Shown in pieces: positions 1 through 8,327 of a stretch of 64,000 bases of DNA (within the stretch, counting starts at the first letter, position 1; each line of letters opens with the position of its first letter). Origin of the DNA: Bacillus sp. FJAT-42376 (GTDB lineage Bacteria; Bacillota; Bacilli; Bacillales; Bacillaceae); contig NZ_CP033906.1 of assembly GCF_003816055.1 (NCBI RefSeq), positions 248,001 to 312,000 on the forward strand, read 5' to 3'. The notes under the pieces are model-generated. The model was not told the DNA's origin. It worked only from the letters and a program-made list of their open reading frames with translations, and did no database searches. A program made the position numbers and the translations under genes.

Positions 1-764
1 AGCTTGCGAAACGACTGGTACCTGCATCCTTTAAGAAAACCGGAAACATCGCTTCACTCGGGGAACAAAAAGTATTCAAGCTTGAAGACACACCAGGCTT
101 TGGAATCAGCGTATTTACCGCGTTGCTTCCAGTTATTTTAATGTCCATTGCCACCATTATTACATTGCTTCAAAAAACAATAGGATTTGAAGACAACGCC
201 GTGCTTGCCTCCATCCGCTTTATCGGTGATGCATCAACGGCGATGCTGATTTCTCTATTAGTTGCCATCTATACGATGGGACTTGCAAGAAAAATTCCGA
301 TCAGCACAGTGATGGCATCCTGCACAACCGCCATCACGCAAATCGGAATGATGCTCTTAATCATCGGAGGCGGCGGTGCCTTTAAACAGGTATTAATCGA
401 CGGCGGTGTAGGGGAATACGTAGCGGACCTATTTAAAGGATCCTCTCTGTCCCCGATTCTTCTCGCCTGGATCATCGCAGCCATCCTTCGCATCTCACTC
501 GGATCCGCAACCGTTGCCGCTCTTTCAACAGCAGGATTAGTCATTCCGCTGCTAGGCCAATCTGACGTGAACCTGGCTCTGGTCGTTCTTGCAACAGGAG
601 CGGGAAGCCTGATTGCTTCCCATGTGAATGATGCCGGATTCTGGATGTTCAAAGAATACTTCGGATTAACGATGAAAGAGACATTTGCAACATGGACACT
701 CCTTGAAACCATTATCTCTGTCTCAGGACTGGTGTTTATCCTGCTGCTGAGTTTGGTGGTTTGA
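1..764 (+). CDS. gntP: GntP-family gluconate:H+ symporter, C-terminal part
   Basis: The frame is open from base 3 to a stop at 762-764, so the window begins inside the gene; about 253 of the usual roughly 450 residues are present. The fragment is very hydrophobic, with several membrane segments separated by short loops, and includes glycine-rich and conserved stretches such as IIGGGGAFKQVL and SLIASHVNDAGFW that are typical of the GntP gluconate permease family. It would import gluconate (or a related sugar acid) with protons across the cytoplasmic membrane. The remaining gnt genes, if present, lie outside the window to the left. A strong hairpin terminator follows 60 bases after the stop. 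Family assignment is firm; the exact substrate is inferred from family membership. Confidence 0.9.
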   Translation, partial: LAKRLVPASFKKTGNIASLGEQKVFKLEDTPGFGISVFTALLPVILMSIATIITLLQKTIGFEDNAVLASIRFIGDASTAMLISLLVAIYTMGLARKIPISTVMASCTTAITQIGMMLLIIGGGGAFKQVLIDGGVGEYVADLFKGSSLSPILLAWIIAAILRISLGSATVAALSTAGLVIPLLGQSDVNLALVVLATGAGSLIASHVNDAGFWMFKEYFGLTMKETFATWTLLETIISVSGLVFILLLSLVV

Positions 765-821
765 CTTTGTGTTCTTGAATCAATAGGAAAAAGAGGCTTG
801 AACAAAAGGTTTCCGTCTAAT

Positions 822-882
822 AAAAAAACCGAACGATTATTTGAACCTCTGTTATAGAGGTTCTTAATCGTTCGGTTTTTTT
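822..882. terminator. Rho-independent terminator after gntP
   Basis: A long inverted repeat (AACCGAACGATTA and its complement, with the inner arms GAACCTCT and AGAGGTTC) is flanked by an A-run on the left and a T-run on the right, so it can stop transcription from either side. Confidence 0.9.
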
Positions 883-909
883 GTGTTTCATGCTTTCTTT
901 AAAAGCGCT

Positions 910-1060
910 GTTAAACTTGGCTGTTGATTGCAGCTAGCAGTCGTTCGCTTTCCGCGGGGCGGGCGGTGAGCCTCCTCCTGGCTTCGCCACTGCGGGGTCT
1001 CACCTGTCCCGCTGCTCCCGCAGGAGTCTCACGCCTTCCGCTCCAATCAACAGGTGTTTA
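910..1060. repeat. Dispersed palindromic intergenic repeat, full-length copy A
   Basis: Outer arms CTGTTGATTG (921-930) and CAATCAACAG (1044-1053) are inverted repeats. They enclose a GC-rich core with inverted blocks around GGTGAGCC and GGGGTCTCACC. The same core appears in opposite orientation at 39506-39636, and the outer arms recur at 33791-33838 without the core. No open frame in it looks like a gene. It resembles the GC-rich imperfect palindromes dispersed between genes in many Bacillaceae genomes; the function is not known. Confidence 0.8.
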
Positions 1061-1328
1061 TTATCAAAAACATGCTTTAACATAGCCTTTTCAAAAGAAA
1101 TATTCGGCTTTAGGACAACAATTTTAGTTATGTCCCAACCTTTTTTTTAGTTCCTCAATCTTTCGTTTTGTACGGTGTCACGAACTTCGATCTTATAACG
1201 AATAGCTTGAGGTGGTTGATGGCGGCTCCAGGCTGCACGCCCTTCTATTAAATGTTGCAAAATGAAACTTAATGACTGGAAATTCGTATACTTACTGGAC
1301 AAACAAAAGAAATAGAGGAGGTACTTTG

Positions 1329-1718
1329 GTGGAATCCATAACGAAAAAACGAACAAAAGCGTTTCTAATCGATTTGGCCATTTCAAGCGCTGTAACGGCT
1401 GGTGTTGAGTATTTACTGCGGAAAAAAGTGAAAAGTGAAGCCGTACATACTTTGATAACACCGACCATAGTAATGTGGACCCTTGAGTACGCACAGATGC
1501 GCCAGAGAGGCCAAACCATTGGCTATAAAAAAATGGGACTGGTCCTTGAGAATGAGGATGGTTCAGAACTGACATCCCGTCAAATCATTAAGCGGATGGG
1601 ATATAGGGATACAGTGAGTACTTTAGATTACTTAAAAAGCCGTGATACGTTCGAAGACAAAGAAGGAGCGATCCTTCCACATGACCGCTTTTCAGGTACA
1701 GTAGTAAAAGAGCGTTAG
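1329..1718 (+). CDS. RDD-family small membrane protein
   Basis: The first RDD motif (R-x-x-A-x-x-x-D in KKRTKAFLIDLAI) opens the protein, and the second part (QTIGYKKMGLVL, DGSELTSRQIIKRMG) matches the GQxxGK..dG..s..Q...R pattern of RDD domains. Two hydrophobic segments lie at about residues 10-27 and 38-55. At 129 residues it is a single-domain member. The GTG at 1329 was chosen because AGGAGG at 1316-1321 is 7 bases upstream; the TTG at 1326 is too close and the ATG at 1272 has no ribosome site. RDD proteins are often of unknown function, and some are linked to ion transport. It stands alone between two repeat regions, so context gives no role. Confidence 0.75.
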   Translation: MESITKKRTKAFLIDLAISSAVTAGVEYLLRKKVKSEAVHTLITPTIVMWTLEYAQMRQRGQTIGYKKMGLVLENEDGSELTSRQIIKRMGYRDTVSTLDYLKSRDTFEDKEGAILPHDRFSGTVVKER

Positions 1719-1749
1719 GCGAAAAGCTTGCCGTTATGGCTAATGAAGG

Positions 1750-1875
1750 GGCCAGTCCCGTCATGCTTCACCGTATCAGGGGACAGAGGCTTGATGTTCT
1801 GATCCCTTATGTATCACCGGTTCACACGGTTGGTGCCAGAGCTTTCACACGGTAAAATTTCAGGGGACTGGCACC
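1750..1875. repeat. REPIN-like element, unit 1
   Basis: About 125 bases begin with GCCAGTCCC and end with GGGGACTGGCACC. Inner landmarks CTTCACCG, GGGGACAGAGGCT and GGTGCCAGAGCTTT are shared with units at 1876, 51004, 51132, 59755 and 61000. It is noncoding and joined head-to-tail with the next unit. Confidence 0.8.
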
Positions 1876-2002
1876 GTGCCAGTCCCCTTATTCTTCACCG
1901 CACCGGGGGACAGAGGCTCATAGCTCTGAGCCCTTACCCATCAAGGGTTCACAATATCGGTGCCAGAGCTTTACTACGGTAAAATCCTGGGGGACTGGCA
2001 CC
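1876..2002. repeat. REPIN-like element, unit 2
   Basis: This is a second tandem copy with ends GTGCCAGTCCCC and GGGGACTGGCACC and the same inner landmarks as unit 1. The junction of the two units (1863-1887) is a near-perfect palindrome. It ends 36 bases from the convergent gene that stops at 2039. Confidence 0.8.
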
Positions 2003-2038
2003 TCACTCAGCCCCACGGCCAAAATCCAGCCTTTTAGC

Positions 2039-2926
2039 TTATTCCAGCCCAGCATTCTCCGAAGCAATCCGCGTTAGTGCCGTCCAATCCTGGTTTTCCC
2101 TGCCCTTTGCTGCGGATGCGAGCAAGGAATCATGCAGCAGGCTGGCAAGCGGCATCGGAGCCTTAGCAGCATTTGCTTCCTGCAGAACTAAATTGCAATC
2201 CTTGAGCCCAAGTGCGAGCTGAAAGCCTGCAGGCTCGAACTGCCTTTTGGCAATCATCGAACCGTATCCGTTATAAACGGTACAATCAAATAATGTAGAG
2301 CTATAAACCTCAGCAGCCAATTCCCGGTCAATCCCATTCTTTTCAGCAAGGTTAAATGATTCGGCCATCGCTTCCATCGCGGCCATAATCATGAAATTCC
2401 CGCCAAGTTTAATGACATTGGCATTCCCCGGCTCATCGCCAAGATCAAAAATACGCTGTCCAACGGCTTCCTGTATTGGCTTAATCCGCTCTCTGGCTTC
2501 AATTGGTCCTGACGACAGCACAAACAATTTTTGAGCGGCAGCCGCATCCGGACGGCCAAACACAGGAGATGCGACATACGCGCTGTTATGCTTTGCATGA
2601 ACCTCTGAAAGCTTCCGCGAAGTTTCAGGGGAAACCGTGCTCATAGAAAGATGGATCCCTCCTTCTCCAAGCTTCCGGCCAATTCCATCCTCACCCAATA
2701 CGATGTCCTCTAACGCCTTGTCGTTTGCAACCATTGTAATGACAATCCCATCAGCACTTACCGTATCCGCAGCTTTCTCCACCTGCTCCGCGCCAGCTTC
2801 CACAACGGCCTTCGCCTTTTCCGGTGTGCGATTGTAAACCTTCACTCTGAAACCCGCTTTTAATAGATTCATTACCATCGGTTCTCCCATATTTCCAAGA
2901 CCGATAAATCCAATTTCTTTTGTCAT
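2039..2926 (-). CDS. NAD(P)-dependent beta-hydroxyacid dehydrogenase
   Basis: This is a soluble 295-residue oxidoreductase of the 3-hydroxyisobutyrate/6-phosphogluconate dehydrogenase group. The N-terminus carries the Rossmann motif GFIGLGNMG (residues 6-14). The substrate loop appears as SPVFGRPDAA, and the catalytic lysine lies in the helix GLKDCNLVL (about residue 241). Family members reduce or oxidise 3-hydroxyacids; close relatives act on 3-hydroxyisobutyrate, tartronate semialdehyde or glyoxylate and succinic semialdehyde, and sequence alone does not decide the substrate. GGGAGG stands 10 bases before the ATG. It is a single gene, with REPIN-like repeats just beyond its 3' end. Confidence 0.8.
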   Translation of the reverse strand: MTKEIGFIGLGNMGEPMVMNLLKAGFRVKVYNRTPEKAKAVVEAGAEQVEKAADTVSADGIVITMVANDKALEDIVLGEDGIGRKLGEGGIHLSMSTVSPETSRKLSEVHAKHNSAYVASPVFGRPDAAAAQKLFVLSSGPIEARERIKPIQEAVGQRIFDLGDEPGNANVIKLGGNFMIMAAMEAMAESFNLAEKNGIDRELAAEVYSSTLFDCTVYNGYGSMIAKRQFEPAGFQLALGLKDCNLVLQEANAAKAPMPLASLLHDSLLASAAKGRENQDWTALTRIASENAGLE

Positions 2927-3105
2927 GTGTAAACTGCCTCCCTTTTTACGTTTTGCTTTTATTTTCTTATACCCTAAATTGATTTTTTCAATAGGGAGGA
3001 TCGAAACAATCCGGCAGCTGGATAACTTTACTGGGAGCCCTTGAAAACATCTTGAAATTTGAGTTATCCTTAGACATACAATTCCAACTTAAGGCTGTGA
3101 TAAAC

Positions 3106-3813
3106 ATGCGTATTAATAAATTTATCAGTGAGTCCGGCAAGGCGTCCAGACGGGGTGCAGACAAGCTGATTGAAGAAGGCCGGGTCATGATCAATGGCAA
3201 AAAGGCGAAAATTGGGGACAGGGTTGAGCCCGGGGACGATGTCCGGGTAAGCGGAGATCAGATTCAAATGTCCAGAAACAATGTGTATCTCGCTTTAAAT
3301 AAACCAATCGGCATCACCAGCACCACTGAAAAAAATGTAAAGGGCAACATTGTGGATTTGGTCAATCACCCTTTAAGAATTTATAATATCGGACGTCTGG
3401 ATAAGGAATCCGAGGGCCTGATTCTTTTGACAAACGACGGGGATATCGTGAACGAAATTCTGCGGGCTGAAAATGAGCATGAGAAGGAATACATTGTTTC
3501 CGTGGACAAGCCGATTACACCGGAGTTTATAGAAAAAATGGCAAGCGGTGTGAAAATTTTAGGAACGAAAACACTTCCGTGTGAAGTGGAGCAGCTTTCT
3601 AAATTCGATTTCAAAATCATCCTGAAGCAGGGATTGAACCGTCAAATCCGCCGGATGTGCGAAGTGCTCGGCTACGAGGTTTTCAGGCTGCAGAGGGTCC
3701 GGATCATGAATATCCATTTAGGAAACCTTCCCCCTGGGCAATGGAGAGATCTATCGAAAAAGGAAAAGAATCAGTTATTCAGTGAATTAAATTACTACCC
3801 GAAAGAATGGTAA
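3106..3813 (+). CDS. rluF: 23S rRNA pseudouridine synthase, RluF/RsuA family
   Basis: It isomerises a uridine in ribosomal RNA to pseudouridine. An N-terminal S4 RNA-binding domain ([19 protein letters not shown], residues 1-19) is followed by the RsuA/RluB/RluE/RluF catalytic domain with the conserved [18 protein letters not shown] stretch; the aspartate in GRLD is the catalytic residue. The [15 protein letters not shown] element is also family-typical. Length is 235 residues. The ATG at 3106 matches the start of S4 domains; an ATG 54 bases upstream would add an unrelated leader. The RluF call (U2604) rests on general resemblance and could instead be another RsuA-group enzyme. It shares a bidirectional terminator with the convergent gene at 3863. 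Confidence 0.85.
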   Translation: MRINKFISESGKASRRGADKLIEEGRVMINGKKAKIGDRVEPGDDVRVSGDQIQMSRNNVYLALNKPIGITSTTEKNVKGNIVDLVNHPLRIYNIGRLDKESEGLILLTNDGDIVNEILRAENEHEKEYIVSVDKPITPEFIEKMASGVKILGTKTLPCEVEQLSKFDFKIILKQGLNRQIRRMCEVLGYEVFRLQRVRIMNIHLGNLPPGQWRDLSKKEKNQLFSELNYYPKEW

Positions 3814-3864
3814 ACAAAAAGGATGAGCCAAGCTTAAAACAGCTTGTGCTCATCCTTTTGTTTT
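3813..3864. terminator. Bidirectional terminator
   Basis: AAAAGGATGAGC pairs with GCTCATCCTTTT around a second inner stem (CAAGCT/AGCTTG), with A- and T-runs outside. It serves the two convergent genes ending at 3813 and 3863. Confidence 0.9.
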
Positions 3865-4570
3865 AAACCGTCATTTTCCAGCTGGACCGCGCAAGCCATG
3901 CTTCATCTTCCTTATAATCCGGAATCATTTTTCCGACAAGGCGCCAGAAGGAGCGGTCGTGATTCAGATGGACCATGTGGCACATTTCGTGAACCACCAC
4001 ATAGTCAATCACCCTCGGCGGCGCCATCGCTAGCCGCCAGTTAAAGGTTAGCCGCAGCCCCGAATCACACGTTCCCCACGTTGTTTTGCTGTCCGTAATG
4101 CGGACGGAACGCGGCTTTGTTTTAAAATGTTTTTGATGGGCGGAGATTCTTTTTTCCACCAAACCCTTGCACTGCTGATAATAAAACCGCTTCAGCGCCT
4201 GCCTGATTTTTTCTTCCTCCAGCTTGCTTACCACTACATGCAGCTCTTCCCCTTTAAAGGAGACATGATCCTGCTCCGCATGTAAATCTTGATGGATTTT
4301 TATGGAATAGGATTTCCCTAAATAAAGAAAGCTCTCTCCCTCTTCATACACCTTTACTTGAGGACCAAGCAGACGCTCCTTATTCTCTTTTACTTTTTGC
4401 TGAATCAGATTCCATTTTTCCTCTATTACAGCCAGCACAGCAGCATCCAGAGTGCCTTTTGGAGCCTGGACTTCCACATTTCCATATACATCCACATAGA
4501 TGCCGATGGAAGAGCGCTTTTTATATTGGATATCAAAGCTGATCGTTTCACCTGAATACGTATGAATCAT
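3863..4570 (-). CDS. YgjP/WLM-type zinc metallopeptidase (M48-like, DUF45)
   Basis: The 235-residue protein contains HEMCHMVHLNHD near its C-terminus, the HExxH-type zinc site of the YgjP/SprT-like group. Just before it is the DUF45 block TWGTCDSGLRLTFNWRLAMAP. There is no signal peptide, so it should act in the cytoplasm. Members are thought to be metal-dependent hydrolases, but natural substrates are poorly known. It starts 14 bases after the DUF1456 gene (4585-5076), so the two are probably co-transcribed leftwards. The family is clear and the role is not. Confidence 0.85.
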   Translation of the reverse strand: MIHTYSGETISFDIQYKKRSSIGIYVDVYGNVEVQAPKGTLDAAVLAVIEEKWNLIQQKVKENKERLLGPQVKVYEEGESFLYLGKSYSIKIHQDLHAEQDHVSFKGEELHVVVSKLEEEKIRQALKRFYYQQCKGLVEKRISAHQKHFKTKPRSVRITDSKTTWGTCDSGLRLTFNWRLAMAPPRVIDYVVVHEMCHMVHLNHDRSFWRLVGKMIPDYKEDEAWLARSSWKMTV

Positions 4571-4584
4571 GATTTCCGCCGTTC

Positions 4585-5076
4585 CTATTCTCTAAATTTG
4601 ATCGCTAATCCTTTTAAGAAATTACGGGCATATTTGTCCCCGCATTCTTTATAATTTTTGTGGCCTTCTTTTCTCAGCAAGGCACCCAGCTCACCCTTTG
4701 TGACGGTGACACCGGCAAGCTCCAATACCTCAAGCATATCCTCTGCCGTGAAGGATAAGGCGATTTTCACTTTCTTTAACAGCACATTATTTGGATGTCC
4801 GAGTGTCATTTCAGGTCTTCCAGGCTGGCCCTCCTGCTTCCCTCTTTTAAATACAATAAGGCCGTTTAAAAATGACTCGAACATGAACGGACTGCACGGG
4901 ATATGGTCTTCGTTTTCTTCATAAACATCATCCTCATTGGATTTTGTGAGGATTTTTCTTACATCTTCTCTGGAAACCTCAACGCCGCCGTATCCAAAAA
5001 TCTCTTCCACCTCGGAATTTCTCAAATCAAGTGCATATCGTAATCGTATTAGACGATCATTATTATCCATATTCAT
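4585..5076 (-). CDS. DUF1456 (YehS-like) protein
   Basis: The 163-residue protein has two copies of the DUF1456 repeat: NNDRLIRLRYALDLRNSEV...EIFGYGG in the first half and NNVLLKKVKIALSFTAEDMLEVLELAG in the second. Each repeat has the N-D/N-x-x-L-R..R-x-A-L pattern. A charged linker (KRGKQEGQPGRPE) separates them. Function is unknown for the family. AGGAG lies 6 bases before the ATG. It is the first gene of a likely two-gene unit with the metallopeptidase at 3863. Confidence 0.85.
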   Translation of the reverse strand: MNMDNNDRLIRLRYALDLRNSEVEEIFGYGGVEVSREDVRKILTKSNEDDVYEENEDHIPCSPFMFESFLNGLIVFKRGKQEGQPGRPEMTLGHPNNVLLKKVKIALSFTAEDMLEVLELAGVTVTKGELGALLRKEGHKNYKECGDKYARNFLKGLAIKFRE

Positions 5077-5191
5077 GGCTATCTCCTGTTTGCGGACTTT
5101 AAGCAGAACCGTCCATCGTTTATTTTTATTCTTTAAATCATTAGTCTAACACGATAAGAATAAGTTTTATAGAGACCCTTACGAAACAGGA

Positions 5192-5219
5192 TTGACATTT
5201 TCTTCAATTTGGATATACT
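5192..5219 (+). promoter_or_regulatory. Sigma-A promoter of argS
   Basis: TTGACA (5192-5197) and TATACT (5214-5219) are separated by 16 bases, just before the T-box leader. Confidence 0.75.
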
Positions 5220-5240
5220 AATACAAAATATAATGATATT

Positions 5241-5478
5241 CCAGGACTGGGAGAGTATCTGTTAACTGATGTCAAAGCGAGCCGGGGCGGTGTAAGCCGG
5301 TACAGGGGTTAACAGGGAAACGGACCCACGAGAATGGCTTCTGAACTCATACAGTAGGAGGCCACGGCTAAAAACCGTTATTTTATTGAGTGGTTAAACA
5401 GATGTTTAACAACAAGAGTGGTACCGCGAATGCTTAAGCCTTCGTCTCTTATACAGAGACGGAGGCTTTTTTATTTTG
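5241..5478 (+). ncRNA. T-box riboswitch, predicted arginine-specific
   Basis: The leader contains the T-box core AAGAGTGGTACCGCG (5414-5428), which base-pairs with uncharged tRNA, and ends in a terminator hairpin (5436-5474) whose left arm could instead join the antiterminator. The 5' part starts with the usual GAGAGTA bulge of stem I. Within the GGGTTAACAGGGAAACGGACC segment (split here as TTAACAG, then GGAAACGGACC), CGG followed by A is a good candidate for the specifier codon and would read tRNA-Arg, agreeing with the downstream argS. Uncharged tRNA-Arg would therefore raise argS expression. The T-box is certain; the specifier is inferred by eye. Confidence 0.93.
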
Positions 5479-5491
5479 GAGGAGGGATGAA

Positions 5492-7342
5492 ATGATCAGT
5501 AAAGTATTTGAAAGCCGAATCGAGAACACCGTTCAAAGCCTTTTTAAAAAGCTTGGCCTCGTATATAACGGGGAAATCAAGATTCATATTGAGCAGCCAG
5601 CCCACTTGGAGCATGGAGATTATTCCACCAATATTGCCATGCAGCTTGGCAAATCTCTGCGCAAGGCGCCTATTGAAATTGCCGGCATGCTGAAAACGCA
5701 GCTGGAAGAGGAAAGCAGCACGGATCAGCTGATTAGCAAAATTGACATTGCTCCACCCGGGTTTATCAATTTGTATATAGATTGGAACCATTGGGCTAAC
5801 AACGACTTCGCCCTGCCTGTGATGACAGGTCAAAAAGCCGTGATTGAGCATACATCGATCAATCCGAATAAGTCCGCACATATCGGTCACCTCCGTAATT
5901 CATGTATCGGCGATGTCCTCGTCCGCCTGCTGAAAAGAAAGGGCTTTGAGGTCGAGGTGCACAACTATATTGATGATTTAGGGAATCAGCTGGCAGATAC
6001 AGTTGTAGGCATTTTGAACATCCCTGAGAAAAAGGAACACTCCCGATTTGGAGACTTTTGCTGGGACATTTACTCAAAGGTCAATGAAGAGTATGAGGAG
6101 AATCCGCCCCTTCTGGAGGAGCGGACGACCGTCCTCCATGCCATTGAAGAAGGCAAAGATAATCTAGCGTGGATCGGTTCTCTTGTTGCGGAGCGGATTG
6201 TGCGTGAGCATCTTGAAGAAATGAATGAGTTTGGCATATGCTATGACCTGCTCGTATGGGAAAGCCATATTGTAAGGCAGGGATTTTGGGCTTCCGCATT
6301 TCATTTACTGAAACAAACGGAGCTATTTCACCTTGAAACGTCCGGGAAGCTTAAAGGATGCTGGGTATTGAAGCAGCCCTCGGCTGAAAATGAAGAAAAT
6401 GATTTGGAGCATAACCAGGATAAGGTTTTGGTTCGTTCCAACGGAATTTTAACGTATACCGCTAAGGATATCGCCTATCATCTATGGAAATTCGGATTGC
6501 TTGAGAACGATTTTTTGTATAAGCGCTTTACTGAAGACCTTTGGACGACAAGCACCACTGGCAACCGTTTATCATACGGGAAGGCCGACCTTGTCATCAA
6601 TGTCATCGACTACCGCCAGGCATATCCGCAGGCTATGGTGAAGCAAGCGCTCGAAGTTCTTGGGTTTACAAAACAAGCCGAAGAGCTCCGTCATGTAAGT
6701 TACGGAGTGGTGTCCCTCAGTCCCCGTGCTGCTAAGGAACTCGGTATCGACATCTCAAGCGGCAAAGCGTCATATGCGATGTCAGGCAGACAGGGAATCG
6801 GCATTAAAATTGCGGAACTGCTGGACAGCATGGAGAGTATTATTGAACAGACCCGTTCAGAGAAAAACGGGCTCTCGAGCAGAGCGATTGCCGCGGCCTC
6901 CATCCGCTACTATCTGCTTCGATTCAGCCTTTTGACCGAGGTCATCTTTGATATTCAGCAGGCCACAGAAGTCACCGGAAATACAGGTGTCTACCTAATG
7001 TATTCCCACGCCCGGGCAGCAAGTGTTTTAACGAAAGCCGGCACAGGGTTCAAAAAGCCAAATGAAATCAGCCATCTGGAAAAAGCAGAATATGCCTTAA
7101 TCCGCCACATTGCAGCCTGGCCGGACACCCTGGAAGCTGCCTGCAGCGAGCTCTCGCCCAGCACAATCTGCACCTATGCCCATGAACTTGCCACCCTTTT
7201 CAATAACTTTTACGCGGCCTGCCCAATCATGAGAGCGGACAATGATCAAAAAGCCTTAAGATTATGGCTTACCTCTCAATTTAAAGTGACCATGGGAGAT
7301 GCCCTCGGTGTTCTCGGGCTGCCGGCACCTGAGCGGATGTAG
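5492..7342 (+). CDS. argS: Arginyl-tRNA synthetase, T-box-controlled long form
   Basis: It charges tRNA-Arg with arginine in the cytoplasm. The N-terminal additional domain (HGDYSTNIAMQLGKSLRKAP) precedes the class I HIGH site (H130-I-G-H133 in NKSAHIGHLRN). The second signature is degenerate: M430-S-G-R433 in SYAMSGRQG replaces KMSK. The C-terminal anticodon-binding DALR domain ends the 616-residue chain (TGVYLMYSHARA). It is about 60 residues longer than the usual roughly 556-residue Bacillus ArgS, with extra sequence in the catalytic half. GGAGGAGGG lies before the ATG. Because it is T-box-driven and divergent, it may be a second arginyl-tRNA synthetase; the window cannot show whether another copy exists. 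Confidence 0.92.
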   Translation: MISKVFESRIENTVQSLFKKLGLVYNGEIKIHIEQPAHLEHGDYSTNIAMQLGKSLRKAPIEIAGMLKTQLEEESSTDQLISKIDIAPPGFINLYIDWNHWANNDFALPVMTGQKAVIEHTSINPNKSAHIGHLRNSCIGDVLVRLLKRKGFEVEVHNYIDDLGNQLADTVVGILNIPEKKEHSRFGDFCWDIYSKVNEEYEENPPLLEERTTVLHAIEEGKDNLAWIGSLVAERIVREHLEEMNEFGICYDLLVWESHIVRQGFWASAFHLLKQTELFHLETSGKLKGCWVLKQPSAENEENDLEHNQDKVLVRSNGILTYTAKDIAYHLWKFGLLENDFLYKRFTEDLWTTSTTGNRLSYGKADLVINVIDYRQAYPQAMVKQALEVLGFTKQAEELRHVSYGVVSLSPRAAKELGIDISSGKASYAMSGRQGIGIKIAELLDSMESIIEQTRSEKNGLSSRAIAAASIRYYLLRFSLLTEVIFDIQQATEVTGNTGVYLMYSHARAASVLTKAGTGFKKPNEISHLEKAEYALIRHIAAWPDTLEAACSELSPSTICTYAHELATLFNNFYAACPIMRADNDQKALRLWLTSQFKVTMGDALGVLGLPAPERM

Positions 7343-7390
7343 GGGTTTGAAGGCAAGTAGGTGTTTAAAGTCAACGATCCATTCTATATT

Positions 7391-7424
7391 TAACCCGCTT
7401 CGAACTCTTAGGGCGGGTTTTTAT
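7391..7424 (+). terminator. Terminator after argS
   Basis: AACCCGC pairs with GCGGGTT, followed by a T-rich run, 48 bases after the argS stop. Confidence 0.85.
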
Positions 7425-7557
7425 TTTTTTGATTAGAGCAAGAGATTGTTTTAAGAAAAATCACGAATCTTCAAAAATTTATAGAGATATAAGTCCGTCT
7501 TGATGATAAACTCATATCAATAAGTCGTTTTTTCATAGTTAAAACGCTACACCCTTT

Positions 7558-7571
7558 TGAAAACGCTTTCC
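7558..7571. promoter_or_regulatory. Possible CcpA (cre) site
   Basis: TGAAAACGCTTTCC matches the cre pattern TGNAARCGNWWWCA at 13 of 14 positions, 37 bases before the dioxygenase start. A single site found by eye is weak evidence. Confidence 0.3.
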
Positions 7572-7608
7572 TATTGTTAAAATTCTGCTCTAAAGAGGTT
7601 GATGAACA

Positions 7609-8238
7609 ATGACAATGCTGATAAAGGAACCATCGATTTTTAATCATAGCGGGAAAAAGATTGTGACGGAGGACCGGGAGATTTCCATCATTGCGAGGAT
7701 TGAGGAGCCAATGATCGCCATTCTCGGAAATGTATTGAGTAGTGAGGAATGCGAAGAACTCATTGATTTATCAAAGGAACACATGAACCGTTCCAAGATT
7801 GGATCAGGGAGAGATGTAAGCGGGATTCGGACGAGCAGCGGCACGTTCCTGCCGGAATCAGAACACGGTGTGACGGCGCGGATTGAAAGACGGGTGGCCC
7901 AGATTATGAATATTCCCTCAAGTCATGGAGAAGGGCTTCATATATTAAATTATAAACCGGGAGAAGAGTACAAAGCTCACCACGACTATTTTAAGACGGC
8001 CGCGAACCCAAGAATCAGCACACTGGTCATGTACTTGAATGATGTGGAGGAAGGCGGGGAAACGTACTTCCCTCATCTGAAGCTCTCCATTCCCCCTCAA
8101 AAAGGGATGGCTGTCTACTTTGAATACTTCTATCAGGATTCTTCTCTCAATGAATTAACCCTGCACGGAGGCGCCCCTGTCCAAAGAGGAGAAAAATGGG
8201 CCGCAACGGTATGGGCAAGGAGAAAGCAGGTTCGTTGA
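7609..8238 (+). CDS. Prolyl 4-hydroxylase-like 2OG-Fe(II) dioxygenase
   Basis: The 209-residue protein has the double-stranded beta-helix iron site: H124-x-D126 in KAHHDYF, the distal H186 in TLHGGAPV, and K196 in GEKWAATVW to bind 2-oxoglutarate. The GGETYFP segment is also typical of P4H domains. It should hydroxylate proline or another side chain using O2 and 2-oxoglutarate. The B. anthracis homologue is known as a collagen-like prolyl hydroxylase; the target here is unknown, and no collagen-like gene lies in the window. AAGAGG precedes the ATG. It is a single gene with its own terminator, which it shares with mqo. Confidence 0.9.
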   Translation: MTMLIKEPSIFNHSGKKIVTEDREISIIARIEEPMIAILGNVLSSEECEELIDLSKEHMNRSKIGSGRDVSGIRTSSGTFLPESEHGVTARIERRVAQIMNIPSSHGEGLHILNYKPGEEYKAHHDYFKTAANPRISTLVMYLNDVEEGGETYFPHLKLSIPPQKGMAVYFEYFYQDSSLNELTLHGGAPVQRGEKWAATVWARRKQVR

Positions 8239-8246
8239 ATACGAAA

Positions 8247-8293
8247 TAAGCCGGATAAGGCACCACTCGCAATGGGGCCTATCCGGCTTTTTC
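8247..8293. terminator. Bidirectional terminator between the dioxygenase and mqo
   Basis: AAGCCGGATAAGGC pairs with GCCTATCCGGCTT, with A/T runs on both sides. The two genes converge on it. Confidence 0.88.
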
Positions 8294-8327
8294 CTTTAGC
8301 ATTCTCTTTGTCTTTCGATTCTAAGCT

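Noticed and set aside
1147..1575. Reverse-strand open frame of 142 codons
   Set aside because: It overlaps the RDD gene antisense, has no ribosome site and reads as compositionally odd sequence.
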